64,000 bases of DNA from Aerococcus sanguinicola. Its GTDB lineage: Bacteria > Bacillota > Bacilli > Lactobacillales > Aerococcaceae. The position numbers and the translations under genes were made by a program. Shown here in pieces: positions 51,260-60,498 of the stretch (its first letter is position 1; each line of letters starts with the position of its first letter). The stretch lies in NCBI RefSeq assembly GCF_008726925.1, contig NZ_VYWO01000006.1:61483-125482 (forward strand), read 5' to 3'. The notes below the pieces were generated by a model, which was not told where the DNA came from, did no database searches, and saw only the letters and a program-made list of their open reading frames with translations.

Positions 51260-52258
51260 TTAGGCTTCTTTATTTTTACGGTATTCTTGTAGCCTCTCCC
51301 GTCCAAAGCGGATGGACTGGTCGATAACAGCCACACTCTGTGCTAATTTTTTCTTCTCCCAATCGTTTAAAGGAATCTGGAAGGTCCGCACGACCCCTTG
51401 GCGGCCGATTTGGCTAGGCAGACTGAAGGTCACCGCTTGGTCCAAGTCATAAATCCCCTGGCCGAAGAAGGTCCCGACAGGCAAGATCGTATCTTGGTCT
51501 AGGACAATGGTCGTTAAGAGTTCGACTGCTACCCGGGCAATAGCGGCATCCGTTACCCCTGTCTTATTGGTAAAGACATCATAGGCCGACTGCACAACTT
51601 CCTCAGTCAATTGGTCTACATCCAGTGGACTAACCCCTTCAAAATAATCGCTCAGGTGGTCAAAGGGAATGCCTTGAACATTCAGCTGGCTGCAGGCTGC
51701 AAAGGAAGACATGCCGTGCTCCCCTAGCATGTAACCCGTCACTGACTTGGGATCAATGCCATAATGGTCAGCCACAGCATAGCGCAAACGAGCGGAATCC
51801 AGCATGGTACCGGTCGATAGCACCCGTTCTTGGGGGTAGTTATATTCCGTCACTGCCAAGTGGGCTAAGGTATCGACAGGGTTCGAAATAAAGATCAGGA
51901 TGGCTTCCCGGGTGTGCTGGCTAATCCCCGTCATCACATCATCGAGGACTGGAATATTATCCACCAAAAGATCCTGGCGTTCAGCCGGAATCTCATCCTT
52001 ATAGATATGGGTAGCTGCTACCACAATCACATCGGCATCTGCCAGATCGCTATAGTTACCGGCATAGACCTTCACATGCTGGGTCGACCCGAGGCCCATG
52101 GCATGGCGCTCATCTAAGGCTTCCCCCGCTGCCTTCTCTTTTCTCTCATCGATTAGGACAATCTCAGAGAAGAGATTTGCCGCCAAAACATTGGATAAAA
52201 CTTTGGCTCCGACAAAACCCACTCCGACAATGCCTAGTTTTTGGCCATAAATTGCCAT
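51260..52258 (-). CDS. L-lactate dehydrogenase family protein (L-2-hydroxyacid dehydrogenase)
   Basis: 332 residues. NAD-binding GVGFVGAKVL at the N-terminus, the substrate Asp-Arg pair in TMLDSARLRYAV, and the catalytic His in GEHGMSSFA. The active-site loop AATHIYKDEIPAERQDL is longer and different from the AGAPQKPGETR loop of true lactate dehydrogenases. This points to a branched or bulky 2-oxoacid substrate, as in L-2-hydroxyisocaproate dehydrogenase. An AGGAGTGACTG ribosome site precedes the ATG. The usual glycolytic ldh is presumably elsewhere. Confidence 0.83.
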   Translation of the reverse strand: MAIYGQKLGIVGVGFVGAKVLSNVLAANLFSEIVLIDERKEKAAGEALDERHAMGLGSTQHVKVYAGNYSDLADADVIVVAATHIYKDEIPAERQDLLVDNIPVLDDVMTGISQHTREAILIFISNPVDTLAHLAVTEYNYPQERVLSTGTMLDSARLRYAVADHYGIDPKSVTGYMLGEHGMSSFAACSQLNVQGIPFDHLSDYFEGVSPLDVDQLTEEVVQSAYDVFTNKTGVTDAAIARVAVELLTTIVLDQDTILPVGTFFGQGIYDLDQAVTFSLPSQIGRQGVVRTFQIPLNDWEKKKLAQSVAVIDQSIRFGRERLQEYRKNKEA

Positions 52259-52358
52259 CAGCAGTCACTCCTTTATGTCATTAATAGGTCAATTATAGCA
52301 CAGTTTAAGAGGATGATGAGAAAGATTTAATTTTACTTGGACTCGGGCTGGAATAGTC

Positions 52359-52540
52359 GAATTCGAGCGAGCGACCCACACTTGAGCCTTCTGTTTGAGG
52401 ATTAGATAGCGTCAACCCACACTTGACCACTCTGATTGAAGGTTAGAGAGTCGTTCGAATCAAATCGGGCGTCCTTCCACCCTGTATAGTCGGGTTCGGG
52501 CTAGCAGAAATAGCTCCTCTTCATCAAAATCCGTCGAAGG
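52359..52540 (-). repeat. remnants of palindromic elements (R8 and flanking debris)
   Basis: TAGTCGGGTTCGGGCTAGCAG at 52487 onward (first 20 bases match) is the end of an R3-type element in reverse orientation, truncated near 52540. The preceding CACCCTGTA is the other end of a decayed neighbour. Two direct copies of about 41 bp with CCCACACTTGA and GGTTAGA-like words lie at about 52367-52455. Confidence 0.65.
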
Positions 52541-52557
52541 CTCGCTGCCTGTATATA

Positions 52558-52583
52558 AAAAAGGATTGCCTGCCAGCAATCCT
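52558..52583 (-). terminator. intrinsic terminator
   Basis: Minus strand: AAGGATTGC pairs with GCAATCCTT, followed by TTTTTATA. It lies after the small membrane protein gene. Confidence 0.88.
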
Positions 52584-52591
52584 TAACATTT

Positions 52592-52855
52592 TTAGTCATC
52601 CGAACGGAAATGGTCCACCAGTTGGTAAAGGTCCGTTGCCCGGTCCTTCCATTTACTGTATGAGGAATCCTCAGAGAGGAAAGGCAACTTATCGACCAAG
52701 TCTTGACCATGGGCCTTGCCTTTCTTACCCACCGTATCGAGCAAATTACTAAAGGTCGATTCATTATCTTCCTCAAACAAGGCAACAGCAACGACCGCTG
52801 TAACCGCTGCGAGAGAACCTAGGGCGAGGAGCCCCGCCTTTGTCTTCTTATCCAT
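52592..52855 (-). CDS. small membrane-anchored protein
   Basis: 87 residues from the ATG at 52855 (GAGGTGG site); the frame is open upstream without a better start. One N-terminal hydrophobic segment (KAGLLALGSLAAVTAVVAVAL) and then a charged, probably helical part with SYSKWKDRATDLYQLVDHF. It resembles YtxH-like small anchored proteins in layout only. Monocistronic, with its own terminator. Function unknown. Confidence 0.65.
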   Translation of the reverse strand: MDKKTKAGLLALGSLAAVTAVVAVALFEEDNESTFSNLLDTVGKKGKAHGQDLVDKLPFLSEDSSYSKWKDRATDLYQLVDHFRSDD

Positions 52856-53108
52856 ACCATCCACCTCACTTCTTCTATTTCTTAGCATTATACCATAAGG
52901 ACTTGCTTGCTGAAAAGTTTGCCCTAGGAAAAGCGTGCAGGGAGAAGGCGAGCGACCGAAAAAGCAGGTCAATCGCAACTTAGGACCGCTGACCTATTCC
53001 TAACTTGCTCATCCCTACTCGCCAATAGTGGCTCCATTCGTAGGTGGTAAGCAAGTACTTGAAAATATGAAATAAGACTGACTCTTAATTACCAACCATC
53101 GCGGCACA

Positions 53109-53138
53109 TAAAAAGAGGCTGAGACAGATGTCCCAACC
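53109..53138 (-). terminator. probable terminator of ctsR-clpC
   Basis: Minus strand: GGTTGGGACA pairs with TGTCTCAGCC (two G-U pairs), followed by TCTTTTTATG. The two repeat elements R9 and R10 lie between clpC and this terminator, hence in its 3' untranslated region. 52856-53100 holds no gene. Confidence 0.6.
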
Positions 53139-53160
53139 CCTTGACATGATATAAATTGTA

Positions 53161-53216
53161 GAAAGCGAGGTGACTTGCTCCAGCGAAAGGAAGCTAACCG
53201 TGCGCCCTCGCACCCT
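53161..53216 (-). repeat. long palindromic element, copy R10, truncated
   Basis: Minus strand: AGGGTGCGA, GGGCGCAC, GTTAG, then CTGGAG and CAAGTCACC. Only the left half exists; like R4 it is lost shortly after the GGAG block. Confidence 0.6.
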
Positions 53217-53219
53217 GTG

Positions 53220-53339
53220 TAGTCGGGTTCGCAAGAGCAGCTTTGGCCTGCTTTCGCAAGTTGGGAACGTGCAAGCGCGGCTTGCCCTTATCCCAACTTA
53301 CTCCAAGCATCCAAAGCTAAACGCTCTTGCTCACACCCT
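53220..53339 (-). repeat. long palindromic element, copy R9, overlapping the clpC 3' end
   Basis: Minus strand: AGGGTGTGA, arm GCAAGAGC/GCTCTTGC, core GTTTAG, arm CTTTGG/CCAAAG, ATGCTTGGAG, arm AAGTTGGGA/TCCCAACTT, end GCGAACCCGACTA. The first 23 nt are translated as the end of ClpC, and the stop TAG is the TAG of the conserved core. Confidence 0.9.
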
Positions 53340-55827
53340 GTACTTTTGCTAGGGTTTCTTTGTCTTCGCTGCCATCTTCGTGTTGGATGCGGATATAAAG
53401 TTTGCCTTGGCGCGATCCGATGGTTAGGCGGTCGCCTTCGCCAACCCGTTGGGAAAGGATTAAATCACTCAGCGGGTCTTCAATCTGGCTTTGGATTTCT
53501 CGGCGAACAGGACGGGCCCCATATTCTGGGCTAAAGCCTTTTTCAGCCAAGAGTTTGGTTGCGCCGTGGGTAAGGCGGAGATCGATGCCTTGTTGGGCGA
53601 CTTGTTCGGCCATGGCATCGGTAAACTTGCTGACGATCTCGGCCACTTGATCTTGGTTCAAGGCGTGGAAGACAATGATTTCATCCACCCGGTTAAGGAA
53701 TTCGGGACGGAACTGTTGCTTCAGCTCTTCGCGGATGCGTTGGCTCATGCGGTCATAGTCATGGCTGACAGCTTCCTGGCCAAAGCCAACCGTCTTCTCA
53801 TCACGCAGGGTGGTCGCACCGAGGTTAGAGGTCATGATAATGATAGTATTGCGGAAGTCCACCATCCGGCCCTTGCTATCGGTGATGTAGCCATCATCTA
53901 GAATCTGTAAGAGCAGGTCAAAGATATCTGGATGGGCCTTCTCTACTTCGTCAAAGAGGACCACCGAATAAGGGTGTTGACGGACCTTCTCCGTCAATTG
54001 TCCCCCTTCATCATAGCCCACATAACCAGGGGCTGAGCCGATCATCCGGCTGGTCGAATATTTCTCCATAAATTCGGACATATCGACCCGGATCAAGTGG
54101 CGTTCCGAACCGAAGAGCTCTTCACTCAGGCTCTTAGCTAGTTCGGTCTTACCCACTCCCGTTGGTCCTAGGAACATAAAGGACCCAATAGGCCGGTTGG
54201 GGTCTTTGATGCCGGAATGGGCCCGGCGTACGGCCCGAGCTACGGCATTGGTGGCTTCTTCTTGGCCCTTAACCCGGCGGTGGAGGCGTTCTTCCAAGGC
54301 CAGGAGTTTTTGGTTTTCGGTTTCTGTCAGCTGGCTAATTGGAATGCCTGTCCATTGGGCAATAATGGCGGCAACCTCTTCTTCACCGATAGACAAGTTG
54401 TAGTTTTGCTTTTCTTTGCGTTGGTTTTCGATTTTATTGAGAGCTTCTTCCAATTCTTTTTGTTCAGCGTGGATCTTAGCTGCATCTTGGAAGTTCTGTT
54501 CCGCCACAGAGTTCAGCTTGGCTTCTTCTAATTGGCGGTACTTGCGGACAAGGTCCTGGCTCTTGGTCGCTTGGCCCCCGCCAGCCTGGGCATCCAAACG
54601 TTTAGTTGCCGCCGCTTCATCCATCACATCAATGGCCTTATCCGGCAAGAAACGGTCCGAGATATAGCGGGCACTCAGATTAGCAGCCGCATCAATGGCT
54701 TCATCTGTAATGGCCACTTGGTGGAAGTCCGCATAGGCTTGGCGGATACCCGCCAGGATAGACCGGGTCTCTTCGATGGTCGGTTCATCGACTTGAACCT
54801 TGGCGAAGCGCCGTTCTAAGGCCGCATCCTTCTCAATATACTTCTGGTATTCATTGAGGGTGGTTGCCCCAATCACTTGGACTTCGCCACGGGCTAAGGC
54901 AGGCTTCAGAATATTGGAAGCATCCATGGTCCCCTCAGCACCCCCAGCACCAATCAGGGTGTGCAATTCATCGATGAAGAGGATCACTTGACCATCCTGG
55001 ATCACTTCTTCAATTAAGTGTTTCATCCGGTCTTCGAATTCCCCCCGGTACTTGGTGCCGGCAATCAGTGAGCCCATATCGAGCATCATCAGGCGCTTAT
55101 TTTCTAGACTTTCTGGTACTTCTCCAGCAACAATCGCTTGGGCCAAACCTTCCGCAATCGCCGTCTTACCCACACCGGGTTCGCCCACTAGGACCGGATT
55201 GTTCTTGGTCCGGCGGCTGAGAATCTGTAAGATCCGACGGGCTTCTTTCTCCCGACCAATAATAGGGTCAAGTTGGCCATTGCGCGCCCGACGCGTTAAA
55301 TCCTTGCTGACTGCATCCAGGGTTGGGGTCTTACTCTTATTGGGATCCGCCTTCCCTGGGTGTTTACGTCCCGACTTGGGTAGGGGCCGGCCGAGCATCT
55401 GGTAGATATCACGGCGAATTTTTTCTGGATCAGCTCCTAAATTCCGCAAAATGCGGGTAGCTAAAACTTCTTCTTGGATCAGGGCCAAAAGGATGTGCTC
55501 GGTTCCAACGAGGGAAGTCCGCGCTTTCTTGGCTTCTTCTGTACTAAGATAGAGTACCTTGCTGGCGCGGGGGGAATACACTGGCTCCCCTAAGTCATTA
55601 TAGGGGTCTTGGCCTGACCCATAGCCCACCACGAATTCGACCTCTTCCTTGAGGGATTCATAGTCGCCGATATAAGGGGCAAGGACCGCATGGGCAATCC
55701 CCTCACCCTCTGCTAAGAGTCCTAGCAAGAGATGTTCGGTTCCGACCGCATGGTGGCGGAAGGCCTTGGCTGCTTCCAGGGCATAAGCCAAGGCTTTCTG
55801 GGCTTTTTCCGTATAGATTTCTTTCAT
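53317..55827 (-). CDS. clpC: ATP-dependent Clp protease ATP-binding subunit ClpC
   Basis: 836 residues. Hexameric AAA+ unfoldase partner of ClpP. Two N-terminal Clp repeats (1-150) precede AAA-1 with [15 protein letters not shown], a UVR/coiled-coil middle domain (about 410-480), AAA-2 with [14 protein letters not shown], and the C-terminal D2-small domain. The final residues QGVSKSV are encoded by palindromic element R9, which also supplies the stop codon. Second gene of the ctsR operon; mcsA and mcsB are absent, as in lactobacilli and streptococci. Confidence 0.95.
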   Translation of the reverse strand: MKEIYTEKAQKALAYALEAAKAFRHHAVGTEHLLLGLLAEGEGIAHAVLAPYIGDYESLKEEVEFVVGYGSGQDPYNDLGEPVYSPRASKVLYLSTEEAKKARTSLVGTEHILLALIQEEVLATRILRNLGADPEKIRRDIYQMLGRPLPKSGRKHPGKADPNKSKTPTLDAVSKDLTRRARNGQLDPIIGREKEARRILQILSRRTKNNPVLVGEPGVGKTAIAEGLAQAIVAGEVPESLENKRLMMLDMGSLIAGTKYRGEFEDRMKHLIEEVIQDGQVILFIDELHTLIGAGGAEGTMDASNILKPALARGEVQVIGATTLNEYQKYIEKDAALERRFAKVQVDEPTIEETRSILAGIRQAYADFHQVAITDEAIDAAANLSARYISDRFLPDKAIDVMDEAAATKRLDAQAGGGQATKSQDLVRKYRQLEEAKLNSVAEQNFQDAAKIHAEQKELEEALNKIENQRKEKQNYNLSIGEEEVAAIIAQWTGIPISQLTETENQKLLALEERLHRRVKGQEEATNAVARAVRRAHSGIKDPNRPIGSFMFLGPTGVGKTELAKSLSEELFGSERHLIRVDMSEFMEKYSTSRMIGSAPGYVGYDEGGQLTEKVRQHPYSVVLFDEVEKAHPDIFDLLLQILDDGYITDSKGRMVDFRNTIIIMTSNLGATTLRDEKTVGFGQEAVSHDYDRMSQRIREELKQQFRPEFLNRVDEIIVFHALNQDQVAEIVSKFTDAMAEQVAQQGIDLRLTHGATKLLAEKGFSPEYGARPVRREIQSQIEDPLSDLILSQRVGEGDRLTIGSRQGKLYIRIQHEDGSEDKETLAKVQGVSKSV

Positions 55828-55853
55828 GGTCTAAACTCCAATCTTCGCGCAGT

Positions 55854-56315
55854 TTAATGTTCGTACTTTAACTTACGAAGGACATTCGTTAAGATTAAGG
55901 CGCGTAAGGAATCCGCTTGACTGACATGGGCCATGACTTCTTTGTCTAGAGCCGCATAAATCAAGCGCGCTTCCGTCTCCGTAAGCAAATCATTCTTGTG
56001 TAGGTTGCTAATAATCGCTCGGGCGTCCTTATCCGATAGGTCGTCACCGATCAACTGAATCATCGAATCGATATAATCTGCCTCGTCGACGACCGTCATC
56101 TTGACAATACGGATATAACCGCCGCCCCCACGCTTACTCTCCACATGGTAACCATTCTGGGGGGTAAAGCGAGTATTAATCACATAGTTAATTTGTGAGG
56201 GCACACATTCAAAACGCTCGGCGATTTCACTCCGTCGAATTTCAACATTCGACGACTCCTGTAAAACTTGTTTCAGGTAGGCTTCTATTATATCAGACAT
56301 GTTTTTATTACGCAT
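55854..56315 (-). CDS. ctsR: transcriptional repressor CtsR
   Basis: 153 residues. Class III heat-shock repressor. The winged helix-turn-helix includes RRSEIAERFECVPSQINYVI, and the Gly-rich wing that senses heat is KRGGGGYIRI. The C-terminal domain (80-153) mediates dimerisation. GAGGTGA precedes the ATG at 56315. It precedes clpC by 26 nt and likely represses its own operon through the site described next. Confidence 0.95.
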   Translation of the reverse strand: MRNKNMSDIIEAYLKQVLQESSNVEIRRSEIAERFECVPSQINYVINTRFTPQNGYHVESKRGGGGYIRIVKMTVVDEADYIDSMIQLIGDDLSDKDARAIISNLHKNDLLTETEARLIYAALDKEVMAHVSQADSLRALILTNVLRKLKYEH

Positions 56316-56331
56316 TTTTAATCACCTCTAG

Positions 56332-56386
56332 TCTGACTAAGTTTGACGTTCAACTTTATCATACCTAATTTTTGCCTAGGCGTCAA
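56332..56386 (-). promoter_or_regulatory. ctsR promoter with CtsR operator
   Basis: Minus strand: TTGACG (56381-56386), 17 bp, TATGAT (56358-56363). Downstream is CGTCAAACTTAGTCAGA (56332-56348), matching the CtsR heptad repeat RGTCAAA-N3-RGTCAAA at 12 of 14 positions. Autoregulation is expected. Confidence 0.8.
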
Positions 56387-56458
56387 TATCTTTGCCTGTT
56401 AAAACTTGACCAAGCCAGGATTTGAGCCCGGTCTTAAGCCTAATTTCAAGCTTCGTTT

Positions 56459-56522
56459 TTAAAGCGCTTTCTCTTTACAATTTCATGAAATCATGCCATT
56501 CTTAAGGAGAATTGTGTATAAT
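56459..56522 (+). promoter_or_regulatory. possible promoter of the psuK-like operon with weak cre
   Basis: TATAAT at 56517-56522 with no good -35. A cre-like TTAAAGCGCTTTCT at 56459-56472 fits at 10 of 12 fixed positions. Confidence 0.35.
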
Positions 56523-56565
56523 AGAAAGCGTGCAATCTTATGCAAATTTTAAAGGAGGCAGTGGG

Positions 56566-57504
56566 ATGACGAATGAGTCGTACGTCGCTATTATCGGCGG
56601 CTTAAATATGGATATAGCAGGGATTTCTGGCCCTATGTACCGGGAACGGGATTCTAATATTGGGCATATCTACCTTAGTCCAGGAGGTGTAGGGCGCAAT
56701 ATTGCGCACAATTTAGTGCAATTAGAGGTCCCTACCTATCTCGTGACCGCTTATGGTGATGATGATTTTGGGCTGCTTGTTGAGAAATCTTGCCGGGAGT
56801 TAAATATTTCCTTGGACTATGCAGAAAAGTTAGAGAATGAACATACCTCGACCTATCTCTATGTAACAGATAGCGACGGGGACATGATCACCGGTGTCAA
56901 CGATATGGACATCGTCAAAAAAATCACGCCAGACTTCTTGGCTAGTCGCTTGGACTTCTTAAACCAAGCAAAGATTTGTGTCATCGATGCCAATGTGTCC
57001 CGTGAAACCATTGAGTGGATTGTCGACCATGTCAAGGCGCCCCTCTATGTGGAAGCTGTGTCAGTGGCTAAGGCAGCTCGTTTTGAAGCCGTTTTGGACC
57101 GGATCGATACCATCAAGCCCAACCAATATGAAGCCGAACTCTATACGGGCATCAAAATCCTTGACGAGAAAACAGCCCGCCAAGCCGCGGAAAAACTCAT
57201 TGAGCTTGGCGTCAACAATGCCTTCATCTCATTAGGAGCCAAGGGAATGGGCTGCGCGAACTCAGACGAGACCCACTATGTTCCTGTGCTTGAATCCGAC
57301 GTTGTCAGTGCGAATGGTGCAGGGGACTGTGCCATGGCAACCATTGTCTGGGCTAACTACCACTATGGCCATGAACTCGCCATTAAAGAAGTCACCCAGC
57401 TGGCTCAAGCCGCAGCCAACCTAGCAACGAGCACCATGCATTCGGTCTACGAAGAGCTCTCGGTCTCAGCTGTTGTCAAACGTGCCCAAGACTATAAGCA
57501 ATAG
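56566..57504 (+). CDS. PfkB-family kinase, probably pseudouridine kinase
   Basis: 312 residues from the ATG at 56566, preceded by AAAGGAGG; the open frame upstream lacks such a site. Ribokinase fold: GGLNMDIAG at the N-terminus, SPGGVGRNIAHNLVQL, IKPNQYEAEL, and the anion hole VVSANGAGDCAMATIVW near residue 245. The GGVGRNIA form is typical of pseudouridine kinase PsuK. The co-transcribed nucleoside transporter supports a (pseudo)nucleoside substrate. No psuG partner is in view, so the assignment is probable rather than certain. Confidence 0.75.
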   Translation: MTNESYVAIIGGLNMDIAGISGPMYRERDSNIGHIYLSPGGVGRNIAHNLVQLEVPTYLVTAYGDDDFGLLVEKSCRELNISLDYAEKLENEHTSTYLYVTDSDGDMITGVNDMDIVKKITPDFLASRLDFLNQAKICVIDANVSRETIEWIVDHVKAPLYVEAVSVAKAARFEAVLDRIDTIKPNQYEAELYTGIKILDEKTARQAAEKLIELGVNNAFISLGAKGMGCANSDETHYVPVLESDVVSANGAGDCAMATIVWANYHYGHELAIKEVTQLAQAAANLATSTMHSVYEELSVSAVVKRAQDYKQ

Positions 57505-57516
57505 GAGGTATATATT

Positions 57517-58722
57517 GTGGGAATTATTCGAAACCTAATTGGGATCCTGGTTATTCTAGCCTTGGCTGCCCTCTTGTCCTATGATCGCTCAAAAATTACA
57601 AGTAAAATCAAAAACATCGTCATGATGTTTGTCACCATGCTGGTTCTCACCTTCATCTGCTTGAGAACCTCAGCTGGTATCACCGCCTTGGAAGGTATCT
57701 CCAACTTCTTCAGCTGGTTGATTGCCCAAGCTCAAGGCGGGATCAGCTTCGTCTTCGGCGGAATTGTCATCGAAGAAGGGGCTTCCGTCTTCTTCTTCAA
57801 CGTCCTCTTGCCCCTCGTCTTCATTTCGGCTTTAATCGGGATCTTAAATTACATCAAAGTCCTCCCCTTCATCATGAAATGGGTCGGCAAGGGCATTAAT
57901 TTCATCACTGGCATGGGTGAAGTCGAAAGCCAATTCGCCATTTCAACAGCAGTTCTGGGGAACACGTCAGCCTTTATCTCGATTAAAGAAATTATCCAAG
58001 GCATGGATCCCCGCTCACTCTTCACCATCTGCCTCTCTGGGATGTCAGCTGTCGGGGCCTCCACCCTGGCTGCCTACATGCAAATGATCCCTGGCGAATA
58101 TGTCGTGGTAGCTGTCTTCTTGAATATCTTTGCTGCCCTCGTCATCGCCAGCATCATGAATCCCTACGAAGCTGAGGAAGTTGAGAGTGGCCATGAATTC
58201 GAGCTCCTCGAAGAGAGCGCTGAAGACAAAGGCAACTTCTTCGATATGTTGGGGTCATACATCACAGACGGCTTCAACCTGGCCATCATCATTGCTGCCA
58301 TGGTGATTGGTTTCGTGTCCTTGATTACCTTCTTGAACTCAATTGTTGAAGGCATCTTCGGCATCACCTTCACCGAAACCATGGGCTATGTCTTCTCACC
58401 ACTGGCCTTCATTATTGGGATTCCTAGCGAAGACATTGTCAAGGCAGGAAGTCTCATGGCTACCAAGCTACTCACTAACGAATTCGTCGCCATGGGTGAG
58501 TTCCAAAGCCTCTTAGGCGGAGCGAGTACCAAGACCCAAGCCATGGTCGCCACTTATCTCGTGTCCTTCTCTAACTTCGGTACCATGGGGATTACCCTAG
58601 GCGCCATCAAGGGCATCAGCGAAAAACAATCCAAGGTGCTCTCCAAGGCCCTCGTCAAAGTCCTCTTAGGCTCCATCCTCTCTTCACTCCTCGTTGCGAG
58701 CGTGGTAGGCCTCTTCTTCTAA
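57517..58722 (+). CDS. concentrative nucleoside transporter (NupC/CNT family)
   Basis: 401 residues starting at GTG with AGGAGGT. Ion-coupled nucleoside importer: FVFGGIVIEEGASVFFFNVL, GMGEVESQFAISTAVLGNTSA (start GMGEVESQFAISTAV), and the later TKLLTNEFVAMGEFQSL with the Asn-Glu pair that binds nucleosides. SNFGTMGITLGAIKGI near the end is also typical. It lies 12 nt after the PsuK-like kinase, so the pair probably imports and phosphorylates pseudouridine or a related nucleoside. Confidence 0.87.
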   Translation: MGIIRNLIGILVILALAALLSYDRSKITSKIKNIVMMFVTMLVLTFICLRTSAGITALEGISNFFSWLIAQAQGGISFVFGGIVIEEGASVFFFNVLLPLVFISALIGILNYIKVLPFIMKWVGKGINFITGMGEVESQFAISTAVLGNTSAFISIKEIIQGMDPRSLFTICLSGMSAVGASTLAAYMQMIPGEYVVVAVFLNIFAALVIASIMNPYEAEEVESGHEFELLEESAEDKGNFFDMLGSYITDGFNLAIIIAAMVIGFVSLITFLNSIVEGIFGITFTETMGYVFSPLAFIIGIPSEDIVKAGSLMATKLLTNEFVAMGEFQSLLGGASTKTQAMVATYLVSFSNFGTMGITLGAIKGISEKQSKVLSKALVKVLLGSILSSLLVASVVGLFF

Positions 58723-58736
58723 AAGTAAATGATCGG

Positions 58737-58790
58737 AAAAGCGATCGCTCGGCAAGCCCAAGCAAGGGCACATCGAGCGATCGCTTTTTT
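58737..58790 (+). terminator. intrinsic terminator
   Basis: AAAAGCGATCGCTCG pairs with CGAGCGATCGCTTTT, followed by TT. Confidence 0.92.
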
Positions 58791-58829
58791 AATTTGCTTG
58801 ATTAAAATAAAGAAAGAAACTGCTCTAGT

Positions 58830-58863
58830 AAAAAAGATCCTGTCCCCTCTAAGGGACAAGATC
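58830..58863 (-). terminator. intrinsic terminator of the ABC exporter operon
   Basis: Minus strand: GATCTTGTCCC pairs with GGGACAGGATC, followed by TTTTTT. Confidence 0.92.
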
Positions 58864-58869
58864 TAGGGA

Positions 58870-60498
58870 CTAGCGCAAGACAAAACGCTTAGGACCTATA
58901 AACTTCAATAACAGGTAGCCTAAAATAATATAGGCAACGATAAAGAGGTAAATCCCTAAAATCACCCGCGGTCCAATCGATTCCGCATTCATAAAGAGTA
59001 AGTAAGGAATAAAAATACTCAAGGATCGGATAATATTATAGAGCGGGCTCTTGCTTTCCAAGTTGGCGGTAAAGGGTTGGAGCCAGTAATACAAGTAAAG
59101 ATAATGGACCGTAAAGAAGACCATCACAACCACTTGACTAAGGAGTAAAATCCCCAAAGGCAGTAAACGCTGCCCGCCTAACTGAAAGTAAACCAGGCTG
59201 GAACCCAGCATTAAAACCAATAAGGTAGGTAAATTATAGCCAAAGCAGCGTTTAAAGCGAATCACCATGGCCTCAGCTAAGAGGTCGGGATTGCGATAAT
59301 AGTTATTATGCATCAAGTAGCGGTCCATATTGAAAAAACAAAAACGGGTAAAGGATTCACCGATATTTAAGAAGAGGCAAGCGTAAATCACCATCACCAC
59401 CAGGTAAGTCTGATAGGCCTCCTCCAAGTCGGCCTGGCTAATCCCTAGGTCCCCCTGGAAGAAGAATTGGTAAATAAAGATTCCTCCACTAATTAGGACA
59501 AAAATGGCTAAGACAATCATAAAAATAATCCGTCGCCGGCGGTTTAATTTATGGCCCAGCCGGTCAAAGAAGATCGCGTTGATATAGCTCATTCCCTGTA
59601 AGTGGTCGTACTTATCAGAAGTAGCTGGGCGCTTAATATCTTCCCCTTCTACCTTGACATTGGCGGATTGGGCCTCTGTTACCGCTTGATTAATGTGGTG
59701 GATACTGTCATGGTTGATGCTTGACCTTGCCAAGGCCTGGTACTTATCAGACTTTTGTAAGGAATAAGCCCCAAGTCCAGCCATGACCACCCCAGCTAAG
59801 GCGGTTAGGGGCTGGAAGAGCCAGTTGATAGGTAAGTGCCAGATGCCTGCATCTCCTAGGATGACTAGGCCGACAAAGAGGGCTCCAGCAACAAAAATCA
59901 TAACAATCATCAAGACCGTAAAGGGTCGGTTAGGCACTTGGCGTTTGGGATTGACCAGTTTCAGATAGAGGGCTTGAGCGAGGAGACGCAAGCCCAGGAA
60001 AAAGAGGGTCATATTCATCCCACTAAAGAGGGAAAGTCCCATCCCTTTAAGGGCGATGGTCGCCGCTAGCCCATAGAAAATGACAAAATTGACGCCTGCC
60101 ATAAAGGTCATGTTCAGGTAATAGGACTTGGGATTCATTTTTAAATAATAAATACAGAGCCGGTCAAAGGTCTGGTTAGGATCAATCAATTTCACCCAGA
60201 AAGTGGCTAAGACCAAGGAAAAGCAAAAGATAGCTAGCAAACGAACGGTATTTTCTTGGCCGGGGCCCCCAATAAAACCTAGAAGAAAAATCGCCCCAAA
60301 ATAAAAGGCCTTACCGAAGATTTGCTTAAATACTTCCCCCACTGTGCCCAGCCAAGTGATTAGGCGCTTAACATACTTAGCCTCAAACCAGCGATTAGGA
60401 ATATGCTTACCGATTAGAGGGAGACGTTGGAGATAGTAGAGGAAGATATTAAATGACCGGGTCGCTTTGAGCCGCTGTAAGAATTGGTAATTAGTCAT
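58870..60498 (-). CDS. large ABC transporter membrane protein
   Basis: 542 residues from the ATG at 60498, which has GGAGG 9 nt upstream; an ATG at 60507 has none. About 12 hydrophobic segments are visible. The two halves are joined by a soluble loop (about residues 260-330) rich in charged and polar residues (INQAVTEAQSANVKVEGEDI). The N-terminal 60 residues are basic. I could not assign it to a known ABC-2 subfamily by motif. It overlaps the ATPase gene by 8 nt, which makes it the membrane partner. The direction is likely export and the substrate is unknown. Confidence 0.72.
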   Translation of the reverse strand: MTNYQFLQRLKATRSFNIFLYYLQRLPLIGKHIPNRWFEAKYVKRLITWLGTVGEVFKQIFGKAFYFGAIFLLGFIGGPGQENTVRLLAIFCFSLVLATFWVKLIDPNQTFDRLCIYYLKMNPKSYYLNMTFMAGVNFVIFYGLAATIALKGMGLSLFSGMNMTLFFLGLRLLAQALYLKLVNPKRQVPNRPFTVLMIVMIFVAGALFVGLVILGDAGIWHLPINWLFQPLTALAGVVMAGLGAYSLQKSDKYQALARSSINHDSIHHINQAVTEAQSANVKVEGEDIKRPATSDKYDHLQGMSYINAIFFDRLGHKLNRRRRIIFMIVLAIFVLISGGIFIYQFFFQGDLGISQADLEEAYQTYLVVMVIYACLFLNIGESFTRFCFFNMDRYLMHNNYYRNPDLLAEAMVIRFKRCFGYNLPTLLVLMLGSSLVYFQLGGQRLLPLGILLLSQVVVMVFFTVHYLYLYYWLQPFTANLESKSPLYNIIRSLSIFIPYLLFMNAESIGPRVILGIYLFIVAYIILGYLLLKFIGPKRFVLR

